NCBI RefSeq assembly: GCF_034366785.1
Contig: NZ_CP112932.1
Span: 558,001-622,000 of the forward strand
DNA length: 64,000 nt
Direction: 5' to 3'
DNA from: Candidatus Trichorickettsia mobilis
GTDB taxonomy: Bacteria; Pseudomonadota; Alphaproteobacteria; Rickettsiales; Rickettsiaceae
How positions within the stretch are numbered: the stretch's first letter is position 1; every line of letters starts with the position of its first letter. The notes under the pieces were generated by a model that worked only from the letters and a program-made list of their open reading frames with translations, had not been told where the DNA came from and did not search any database. A program made the translations under genes and the position numbers. Below, in pieces: positions 57,080 to 64,000 of this stretch.

Positions 57080-58069
57080 ATGAAAAAAACAGTAGTTTCC
57101 GGTGCACAAAGCTCCGGCAACTTACATCTGGGAAATTATCTTGGTGCAATTATCCATTGGGTTAGAATGCAACATGATCCTAGTTATGAGTGTTTTTTCT
57201 TTTTGGCTGATTTACATGCAATTACTATAGACCGTCCTCCCTTGGAATTACGATCTTCCGTGCTATCTAGTGCTGCATTATATTTAGCTTCCGGTCTTGG
57301 GTCTTCCAACATTTTCATGCAGAGCTCAGTCAGAGAACATACAGAACTAGCATGGATTCTTAACTGCATCACACCGATTGGTTGGTTAAAAAGAATGACG
57401 CAATTTAAGGATAAAGCTGGAAAAGACCAGGATGGAGCAAATTTGGGGCTATTCTCTTATCCGGTATTAATGGCTGCCGATATTTTACTTTATAATGCTG
57501 ATTTTGTTCCAGTTGGTGATGATCAAAAACAACATTTGGAATTAACTCGTGATATTGCTGGCATAGTCAACAGAAAATTTGGCCAATCAGTTTTTAAATT
57601 GCCAGAGCCGCTAATTCAAGGAACAAGCACCAGAGTAATGAGCTTAAGGGATGGCCGAGCTAAAATGAGTAAATCAGACCCTTCAGATTTTTCCAGAATT
57701 AATTTATCTGATACTACCGATCAAATTTACCAAAAAATAAAAAAAGCAAAAACCGATAGTATCAGCGAGATTAGCTATGATAGTGATACTAGGCCAGAGA
57801 TTGCTAATTTGATCAATATTTATTCCAGCCTATCTGGTAACAAAATAGAACAGATTCTAGCACAATATCAAGGCACTGGTTGTGCCAAGTTTAAGAATGA
57901 TCTAGCAGAACTGATTATTACTAGTCTAGGTCCTATTAACAAGAGCTATAATGATCTAATGAATAATCAAGATTACTTATTAAAAATGCTGCAAGATGGA
58001 GCAGCTACTGCAAGTAATGTTGCAGCAGCTACGATGAGTAAGGTTAAAGAATTATTTGGCTTTGTATAG
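57080..58069 (+). CDS. trpS: Tryptophanyl-tRNA synthetase
   Basis: A class I synthetase of 329 residues that charges tRNA-Trp. The HIGH-like GNLHLGNYLG and the KMSK loop AKMSKSDPSD are present, with MAADILLYNADFVPVGDDQ in between, typical of the family. The ATG with AGGA eight bases upstream is used; an in-frame TTG four codons earlier (57068) is unlikely. An E1 element follows its stop by about 20 nt and may form its transcript end. Confidence 0.96.
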   Translation: MKKTVVSGAQSSGNLHLGNYLGAIIHWVRMQHDPSYECFFFLADLHAITIDRPPLELRSSVLSSAALYLASGLGSSNIFMQSSVREHTELAWILNCITPIGWLKRMTQFKDKAGKDQDGANLGLFSYPVLMAADILLYNADFVPVGDDQKQHLELTRDIAGIVNRKFGQSVFKLPEPLIQGTSTRVMSLRDGRAKMSKSDPSDFSRINLSDTTDQIYQKIKKAKTDSISEISYDSDTRPEIANLINIYSSLSGNKIEQILAQYQGTGCAKFKNDLAELIITSLGPINKSYNDLMNNQDYLLKMLQDGAATASNVAAATMSKVKELFGFV

Positions 58070-58088
58070 CTTCTCTCAACATTGGTTT

Positions 58089-58233
58089 AGAGCCTGTCTT
58101 GAAAGTAGATATAAGAGAGGAAGTTTTAGGAAAAACGAAGTCGAGTACCGCAGCGTACTTTTGGGTACGTGAGGAACGGAGACGAGTTTTGACGACAAAA
58201 TTACCTCTTATATCTACTTTCAAGACAGGCTCT
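58089..58233. repeat. Palindromic element, family E1 copy e
   Basis: 145 bp with perfect arms of about 29 bp that read AGAGCCTGTCTTGAAAGTAG in place of the AGATCAGTAG of copies d and f; both arms carry the change. The interior is nearly identical to copy d. Confidence 0.9.
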
Positions 58234-58508
58234 TAGACATCAAATTTTGCGGAGCTCACTTGTGGTAAGCGTTCGTAGTTCTTTGAGTACCTTCAGTGCG
58301 TCATTCTCAGCAGCGACAGGAATCTAGTTTTTTCTTAATCTTAGTGAGTTTCTGGATTCCTGCTTCCGCAGGAATGACATCTGGCAGTCATCCCGAACTT
58401 GTTCCGGGATCTTATCAATATCTTCCGAGATGCTAAAAACTTGTTCAGCATGACAAATTATCTTTAGCATAGGTTCTGATTCAACCTAAAAACTATATAT
58501 AGCCTGAA
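58234..58508. repeat. Cluster of degenerate hairpin repeats after trpS
   Basis: GGATTCCTGCTTCCGCAGGA (near 58363) with a facing GGAATCTAG, then 58387-58454, in which the left arm is the GTCATCCCGAAC type and the right arm (CTTGTTCAGCATGAC) is the CATGCTGAA type. The latter looks like a chimera of two repeat classes. No gene is visible. Confidence 0.55.
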
Positions 58509-59663
58509 TTAGGCAGTTATACTACGACGACTGCTTAGTGCCAGGTCCATTCCTTTAGCAAAGGCCCCATTACCTAAAACATTTGCACAAGTAATTACGG
58601 GATCAAATAAAATATATAATGCGGTAATTAGTGACATCATGTCGGTATTAAATCCTAAATAACTTTCAAGAATTGGTAACATTACAATAATTCCTCCTCC
58701 AGGAATTGCTGCTACCGAAAATTTAGCCAGCACAAAATAACAACTGAAAGTTAAATAAGCAATTAAATCCGGTTCAGCAAAACCATAATTTTTTAGCACT
58801 GCATAAGCAAAGATAGGGATCGCAAAACAATCTCCAACTAAATGGATATTGACTGTTGCCGGAATTACCGAACGAGCTAGATCCTTATCAATAGCATTAT
58901 TTTCGGCACCAATAATGGTTAACGGCATGCTAGCAGCGCTAGACATAGTACTAAACCCGGTAATAGCAGCTGGTAAAATATTCTTGATACTACGAATAAG
59001 TTCATTAAACTTTAAACTGCTAAATATATAATAAGTAATAGTAATATAGCTAAATTGTGCTAAAGCAACAATAATGAAAATTAAGGTATAATCTTTAATT
59101 ATAGTATTAATTACTCCGTCATATTGCAATTTTACAATAAACCCAGCAACAAAAATCGGAATAAGATAGATAAACAATTTTAATATAATGGCAACTATAT
59201 ATTCCAGTTTGGTAGCAATTACTAAAGCTGCTGCTGGTTTATATCGCGCAGTTAGGATTCCTAGAATAACGCCTGCAAACATTGCTGTAGAGTTGGTCAT
59301 TATCTGTGGTAATGACAGAAAAGAGTTGGCAGTAAGTCCTGCTATATTATTCGGAGTAATGATTGATAGATTAAAATCGTATATCCAAGAACCAATATAA
59401 TGACTAATAAAAGTTGAAAAAAAATTAGAACAGCATACGGTAATTAGAATTATCGTAATAATACGAGTAGCGTTATTGGATAAATTTACTGCAGCTTTAA
59501 ATAACAAACCAAAAATTATGAATGGCAATAAAAATATTATCAGTGACTTTATCGACAAGCTAATTGCATATAATAGTTGTTGATAGTTAAATGGTATAAA
59601 CTGGTTTAAAAATATGACGGATAAGATTATTAATACCAAAATAAATGGCATTTTACGCAACAT
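58509..59663 (-). CDS. Dicarboxylate/amino acid:cation symporter (DAACS family)
   Basis: The 384-residue inner-membrane protein has about eight helices with re-entrant loops. The serine-rich motif FSTMSSAASMPLTI, AAIPGGGIIVMLPILES and the conserved end DPVITCANVLGNGAFA match the glutamate/succinate symporter family. Such carriers import glutamate, aspartate or C4-dicarboxylates with Na or H, of use to an intracellular bacterium. Confidence 0.85.
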   Translation of the reverse strand: MLRKMPFILVLIILSVIFLNQFIPFNYQQLLYAISLSIKSLIIFLLPFIIFGLLFKAAVNLSNNATRIITIILITVCCSNFFSTFISHYIGSWIYDFNLSIITPNNIAGLTANSFLSLPQIMTNSTAMFAGVILGILTARYKPAAALVIATKLEYIVAIILKLFIYLIPIFVAGFIVKLQYDGVINTIIKDYTLIFIIVALAQFSYITITYYIFSSLKFNELIRSIKNILPAAITGFSTMSSAASMPLTIIGAENNAIDKDLARSVIPATVNIHLVGDCFAIPIFAYAVLKNYGFAEPDLIAYLTFSCYFVLAKFSVAAIPGGGIIVMLPILESYLGFNTDMMSLITALYILFDPVITCANVLGNGAFAKGMDLALSSRRSITA

Positions 59664-59856
59664 GACTTTACTCTCTTTAAAGATTACAACGGAAAATAAT
59701 ATGAAATAGTTGAAAAGTGATATGGTTTACCGGTTCGCACCGGTCGTTGCGGTAGCAGTTTGAGTAAAAATAATAGATAAGTGATGAAATTTAAACATGG
59801 AAGTAATTATACATTACTTCTTACCTAAAGTCCAATAAAATATAAAGGTTATTTCT

Positions 59857-60786
59857 GTGCATAATTTAGAAGTCCAAGAGTTAATTAGATCGTGGTATGA
59901 GTATCTTAAATTACAGAAGAATTATTCCCATCATACTTTGGACTCATATCTCCATGATTTGGAAAATTATCTGAATTTTATCACTAATTACCACGCTACA
60001 ACTGCGAGCATAAATATCATTGCTGGTGTTGATATAAGATTTGTACGTAGCTGGCTCTCAGAGCGCTTACGTAATGGTTATAATTCTTCATCAAGTGCTA
60101 GAGCAATGTCAGCCATCAAGAATTTTTATAAATTCTTGGAAAAAAATCACGATATTAATTGTCATGCCATTTTTTCGATTAAGAATCCACGCAAACAAAA
60201 AAGATTACCTAAAGCATTATTGCTTGAAGAAGTAACTGAGTCGATAAAAAATTTAGAAGAAGAAGAAGATAGTGATAAGTGGATAACGCTTCGTAACAAA
60301 GCCTTATTAATATTAATTTATGCTGCAGGTTTACGTATATCTGAAAGTCTGTCTATTACTAAACAGCATCTTAAAAATCAGGAATTTATCCGAATCACTG
60401 GTAAGGGTGGCAAAGAGCGCATAATCCCATGGATTCAAATTGCAAGAGAGTATATAGAGTTATATTTAACAATATTACCATATCATATAGCAGAAGATGA
60501 GCCGATTTTTAGAGGAAAAGCTGGCAAAAAATTACAGCCAGCGGTATTTAATCGCGAATTAATTACCTTACGACGGCATTATGGCCTACCGGAACACCTA
60601 AGTGCGCATGCTTTTCGCCATAGTTTCGCTACACATTTATTAGAAAATGGAGCAGATTTGCGCTCAATACAACAAATGTTAGGGCATCAAAGCTTATCTA
60701 CTACTCAAATCTACACTAAAGTTAATCCTAAATTATTGGAGAGCGCTTATGATAAGGCTCATCCAGCAGCCACTAAATCCAAGTGA
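59857..60786 (+). CDS. xerC: Tyrosine recombinase XerC
   Basis: The 309-residue site-specific recombinase resolves chromosome dimers at dif together with XerD. The SAM-like N-terminal domain is followed by a catalytic domain with Arg (AAGLRISES), Lys ([11 protein letters not shown]), the HxxR box ([15 protein letters not shown]), His ([10 protein letters not shown]) and nucleophile Tyr (IYTKV). The start is GTG with an AAAGG site upstream. The N-terminus with [16 protein letters not shown] resembles rickettsial XerC rather than XerD; that choice is moderately sure. An ACCGGT-TCGC-ACCGGT hairpin lies upstream at about 59728. Confidence 0.88.
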   Translation: MHNLEVQELIRSWYEYLKLQKNYSHHTLDSYLHDLENYLNFITNYHATTASINIIAGVDIRFVRSWLSERLRNGYNSSSSARAMSAIKNFYKFLEKNHDINCHAIFSIKNPRKQKRLPKALLLEEVTESIKNLEEEEDSDKWITLRNKALLILIYAAGLRISESLSITKQHLKNQEFIRITGKGGKERIIPWIQIAREYIELYLTILPYHIAEDEPIFRGKAGKKLQPAVFNRELITLRRHYGLPEHLSAHAFRHSFATHLLENGADLRSIQQMLGHQSLSTTQIYTKVNPKLLESAYDKAHPAATKSK

Positions 60787-60884
60787 GCATTCATAAATTT
60801 TAAGAAAGACTAGAGTGCTTCGATTTTTAATAAAATCTCAAGCAAGACTTTTTCTAAAAACCGTAAACCATAAAAAACTCAAGA

Positions 60885-61358
60885 CTAGAAGCTTACTATT
60901 TTGTTAATTCTATGAGCCATTTCTCCTTTATGCAAATCGTTAATGGAAGATTGTTCCAACGCATGAACTAACAGCATCCCGTCGGTGGTATCAACCGTTA
61001 CCGTACCCGGTGTTAAAGTAATAGAATTACCATATACAACTAACCCCATATCATTAAAGGCACTATCCTTAAACTCAACCCACTCAAATGATGGAGTTAT
61101 GTTTAATTGTCGACTCCAAATAATTTTGATCACAGTAAAGCTGGATTTTAATATCTCTTGCACTAACCAAAAACAATAAAATATAAAGCCATAATTAAAT
61201 TTACAATTTCTAGGTAATAGCCTAAGATAACTAGCAAAATAATAAGTTATAACAGGACAAATAACTGCCATACAGCTCCACAGTAGGCTACTGGGGAAAC
61301 CACATAACCCATACCAAATCAGTAAAAAACTAACAAAGCTCCAGCATTTAGTGGCCAC
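60885..61358 (-). CDS. mnhE: Na+/H+ antiporter subunit E (MnhE/MrpE family)
   Basis: The 157-residue protein has three or four N-terminal helices and a cytosolic C-terminal domain with VVYGNSITLTPGTVTVD and LLVHALE, the MnhE signature. In Mrp complexes subunit E accompanies six others. No other subunit is seen next to it here; its start overlaps the stop of emrB by 11 nt. Confidence 0.85.
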   Translation of the reverse strand: MATKCWSFVSFLLIWYGLCGFPSSLLWSCMAVICPVITYYFASYLRLLPRNCKFNYGFIFYCFWLVQEILKSSFTVIKIIWSRQLNITPSFEWVEFKDSAFNDMGLVVYGNSITLTPGTVTVDTTDGMLLVHALEQSSINDLHKGEMAHRINKIVSF

Positions 61359-62910
61359 TTATTTCCATATCCTTATTTTGAATATTAGCGGTAAATGGCA
61401 GCAAGATTGCACTTACAAAAAATAACAAGCCAATGATTGCAAACATATCATTTATTGCAATCACAAAAGCATTAATGGTAATTGTTTTTTTTAGTACAAA
61501 ATAGGCTGCTAGCTCTGGATCTCTAACTTTGCCAGCAAAAAAATTTTGAAAAATATTTAGTTTAGCAATAACATTACTGGAATTGGCACTAAGATGCTCT
61601 CCCAGGTACTGTTCATAAACTTTGCGCTTAGTAGTCAGCAAACTATTTACCACTGCTAAACCAATCGCTCCTCCTAAATTACGAGTTAAATTATACAAGC
61701 CACTAGCATTCTGGATCTGATCTCTGGCCATAGTTCCAAGAGCTATATCATTTACCGGTATAAAGCAGAACATTAGCGCCATTCCTCTAAATAATTGTGG
61801 AACTATAAACTCCTCAAATCTTGAATCTGCTGTTAAAAAGGAATCAAGGTAACAACCGGAACCAAACATACATAAACCAATTGCCAATACTAATCTATGA
61901 TCTACTCCCATTGCTACCATTCGTCCGGCTATAGGAGCTGAAACAAATTGTGCCATACCAGTAATCATCATCGTCTGGCCAATCTGAATAGTATTATACT
62001 CGGCAATAGAAAATAAAAATAATGGCAATAAATATATAGCATTATACAATCCCATACCCAACATAAAGGAATATACACAACCAAGAGTAAAATTCCGGTT
62101 GTGAAACGCAGTTAAATCAAGAATAGGATTAACAAATGTCAACTCTCTAATAATTAAACTTATAAACCCCAAAAACACCATTATACTTAAAAGTAATATT
62201 TTATAATCATCAAACCATCCACATTTATTACCTTCTTCAAGAACATACTGCAACGCTCCCAAGCTAACTGCCATCAAGATAATACCAAGATAATCAAAGT
62301 TTTTTAATAAATTATAATTTGGTTGATCAAAATCAGCATAGAGGAAAACCATGGTACACACAAAGATTCCTGGTAATAAGTTAAGCAGGAACATAAAATG
62401 CCAGGAGAATATTTCGGTGATATATCCACCAAGTGTAGGGCCCAGTGTCGGAGCCATTGTTACTACTAACCCGATGATTATGGTGACAGTTGATCTCTGT
62501 TTTTGCGGAAATATAATAAATACTGTGCTAAATACAGTTGGGATCATAGCTCCGCCAAAGAATCCCTGTAAACTACGAAAAATAATCATTGATTCAATAT
62601 TCCAGGCTAATGAGCATAAAACACTCATGATGGTAAAACCTACAGCGGCGATAAAATAAGAAATTCTTGTTGATAATAATCTGGCGATAAATCCAGTGAT
62701 TGGAATAATAATAACTTCTGCAATAAGATATGAGGTTTGTACCCAAGATAATTCGTCTGGTGAAGCTGAAAGTCCTGCTGCAATCACCGACAGTGAACTA
62801 GCTACAATTTGTATATCTAGCACCGCCATAAACATACCCACTATCATCGCAAAAAATGCTAATAATTGTTTTTTGGATAATGGTGCTGGAGTGGTAGCGG
62901 CTACAGTCAT
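61348..62910 (-). CDS. emrB: EmrB-type multidrug efflux MFS transporter (DHA2)
   Basis: A 520-residue inner-membrane protein with 14 helices. MFMAVLDIQIVASSL (motif D1), ELSWVQTSYLIAEVIIIPI, FRSLQGFFGGAMIPTVFS and NASGLYNLTRNLGGAIGLA are DHA2 signatures. EmrB exports hydrophobic toxic compounds with the EmrA adaptor. The partial emrA lies upstream in the same direction, separated by 417 nt that include an E1 palindrome. Confidence 0.92.
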   Translation of the reverse strand: MTVAATTPAPLSKKQLLAFFAMIVGMFMAVLDIQIVASSLSVIAAGLSASPDELSWVQTSYLIAEVIIIPITGFIARLLSTRISYFIAAVGFTIMSVLCSLAWNIESMIIFRSLQGFFGGAMIPTVFSTVFIIFPQKQRSTVTIIIGLVVTMAPTLGPTLGGYITEIFSWHFMFLLNLLPGIFVCTMVFLYADFDQPNYNLLKNFDYLGIILMAVSLGALQYVLEEGNKCGWFDDYKILLLSIMVFLGFISLIIRELTFVNPILDLTAFHNRNFTLGCVYSFMLGMGLYNAIYLLPLFLFSIAEYNTIQIGQTMMITGMAQFVSAPIAGRMVAMGVDHRLVLAIGLCMFGSGCYLDSFLTADSRFEEFIVPQLFRGMALMFCFIPVNDIALGTMARDQIQNASGLYNLTRNLGGAIGLAVVNSLLTTKRKVYEQYLGEHLSANSSNVIAKLNIFQNFFAGKVRDPELAAYFVLKKTITINAFVIAINDMFAIIGLLFFVSAILLPFTANIQNKDMEISGH

Positions 62911-62949
62911 TTAATTTAATATTATATTGCTTTTTATATTTATGTTCTA

Positions 62950-63098
62950 AGAGCCTGTCAGATCAGTAGATATAAGAGGTAATTTTGCTCACTAAAAACG
63001 CAGGCGAAGTTCCGAAACAAACCAAAAGACTACTTGCGGTACTCGACTTCGTTTCTCCTAAAACTTCCTCTCTTATATCTACTGATCTGACAGGCTCT
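62950..63098. repeat. Palindromic element, family E1 copy f
   Basis: 149 bp with perfect arms (AGAGCCTGTCAGATCAGTAG at the tip). The interior is the reverse complement of copy c (CACTAAAAACGCAGGCGAAG, ACTCGACTTCGTTTCTCC), showing insertion in either orientation. Confidence 0.9.
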
Positions 63099-63173
63099 AA
63101 ATATTAATACAAGCAGTTGAATTAGTATAAATACACTAAGTCTCAAACTAATAAATCATTCCGATTACAACTA

Positions 63174-63263
63174 GTCATCCCAGACACACGATTGTCTTTA
63201 GAACGTATAGGTATCCCGAAACACATATGTCATCCCGAAACACATACGTATTCGGGATGACAT
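63174..63263. repeat. CATCCCGAAACACATA repeats
   Basis: GTCATCCCGAAACACATA occurs with a facing TATTCGGGATGACAT, plus a variant copy before it; the TGTCATCCCG core is a repeat widespread in rickettsial genomes. Confidence 0.6.
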
Positions 63264-63327
63264 TGGACTTCTTTGTGTACCTGATGACCAAGCTATAATA
63301 AGCGTAATCTAAATAAAGTAATAGGTG

Positions 63328-64000
63328 TTATTGGTCTGTGCGTATGGTAACTATCGCAGACATTCCTGGAACTAAATTAAACTGTTTAACCTCAGATTCT
63401 GTAAAATCTATTAGCACTGGAACTCGTTGCACTATTTTAGTAAAGTTACCGGTTGCATTATCAGGTGGGAATAAACTAAATTTAGCACCAGTAGCAGGTG
63501 AAATACTACGTATTTTGCCAACAAATCTTTTATTTGGCAATGCATCAAAAATAATCATCGCCTGCATTCCAACTTTCAATTTAGCTAGTTGTGTTTCCTT
63601 AAAATTAACCCTGATATATAATTTATTATTCGGTACAACAGAAAACAAAGGTACGCCGGGTTGAACAAAACTACCTACTCGTAATCCGCTATTTGAAACT
63701 ATGCCATCAATGGGAGTTATAATTTTGGTATTATTTAAATGGAGCTCCGCTATATTACGTTCTTGTATTAACGATTCAAGTTTAGCTTCTGCAACTGCTT
63801 GCTGAGTATTTAATAATATAAGATTTTGTTCACTGGTTTGTAAGTTGAACGCTGTTTGTATATACTCGGATTTTGCTTTCTCAAACGCAATTCTGGCAAT
63901 ATCAAGTAATTTTTTACTGGTAAAATTATCTTTATTCAGTCCTATAGTTCTTCGATAATCAACTTCTATAATATCCAGGTTAGTTTTAGTATATTTTGCT
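63328..64000 (-). CDS. emrA: EmrA-type membrane fusion protein (partial, C-terminal part)
   Basis: About 223 residues of the C-terminal part lie in the window; the gene runs off the right edge. It contains the end of the coiled-coil hairpin, the second half of the lipoyl domain (KIITPIDGIVSNSGLRVGSF, then VQPGVPLFSVVP) and the beta-barrel (LKVGMQAMIIFDALPNKRFV, GKIRSISPATGAKFSLFPPDNATGNF), typical of EmrA. It pairs with EmrB for drug export across both membranes. Confidence 0.9.
   Translation of the reverse strand, partial: AKYTKTNLDIIEVDYRRTIGLNKDNFTSKKLLDIARIAFEKAKSEYIQTAFNLQTSEQNLILLNTQQAVAEAKLESLIQERNIAELHLNNTKIITPIDGIVSNSGLRVGSFVQPGVPLFSVVPNNKLYIRVNFKETQLAKLKVGMQAMIIFDALPNKRFVGKIRSISPATGAKFSLFPPDNATGNFTKIVQRVPVLIDFTESEVKQFNLVPGMSAIVTIRTDQ

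Larger units (their letters stand above)
62911..63327. other. Repeat-interrupted spacer between emrA and emrB
   Basis: This 417-nt gap separates two genes that are normally adjacent in one operon. It contains an intact E1 element and a cluster of CATCCCGAAACACATA repeats. No gene is visible. Its size suggests that the operon has been enlarged by repeat insertion. Confidence 0.6.

Overview
The window is AT-rich and shows the gene content and order of an obligate intracellular alphaproteobacterium of the family Rickettsiaceae. Supporting this are the dgt-argS pair, secA divergent from a parvulin foldase, the lpxK-lpxL overlap, an AmpG-type permease, HemB/HemF and Sco1 for heme and cytochrome oxidase, a DUF2608 protein, many short palindromic repeats of rickettsial type, and several decayed genes. 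Lipid A and dTDP-sugar genes argue against an Orientia-like lineage without LPS. The strain cannot be placed more closely from the sequence alone.

Layout. 0-5.6 kb: partial membrane protein, MlaF-type ATPase, Fe-S carrier, dGTPase, ArgRS. 5.7-10.9 kb: an accessory type I secretion locus made of a proline-repeat surface protein, an ABC exporter and a divergent HlyD-type adaptor. 11-16.4 kb: Sco1, HemB, a class I glutamine-amidotransferase-like hydrolase, SecA. 16.5-19.4 kb: parvulin, LpxK, LpxL. 19.7-24.1 kb: a frameshifted small gene, an SbmA/BacA-like ABC protein, tRNA-Ser(GGA), and a response regulator with a histidine kinase whose 3' end is frameshifted. 24.3-33.6 kb: PriA, DUF2608, D,D-carboxypeptidase, AmpG, HemF, FabD, Slt. 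34-42.2 kb: an accessory block with a Nudix-like protein whose Nudix box is split, RmlA, RmlB, a glycosyltransferase remnant, a TDT/SLAC1 carrier, a candidate effector, and an amidase-fold protein lacking its catalytic residues. 42.4-50.3 kb: CcmF, CorC/HlyC-like protein, an unusual ABC ATPase with a small membrane partner, Lnt, an XRE regulator. 51-64 kb: MFS carrier, DsbA-like lipoprotein, ComEC, a structured leader before a 58-residue membrane protein, PlsC, TrpRS, a dicarboxylate-type symporter, XerC, MnhE, EmrB and partial EmrA.

Functionally, much of the window serves the envelope: protein export (SecA, parvulin, type I secretion), lipid A and lipoprotein modification (LpxK, LpxL, Lnt, PlsC), peptidoglycan turnover (Slt, D,D-carboxypeptidase, AmpG) and surface sugar synthesis. 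The rest is respiration and heme assembly, tRNA charging, chromosome maintenance and metabolite transport.

The most unusual signal is the population of palindromic elements. A family of about 145-150 bp keeps its two arms perfectly complementary even where the arm sequence differs between copies. Elements sit nested inside one another at several places. Several overlap the 3' ends of genes and supply the stop codon (secA and both SbmA-type ABC genes). Other points for follow-up are the pseudo-amidase, the split Nudix protein, the ABC protein with an eroded membrane domain, and the promoter-leader-terminator-small ORF unit near 55.6-56.0 kb.
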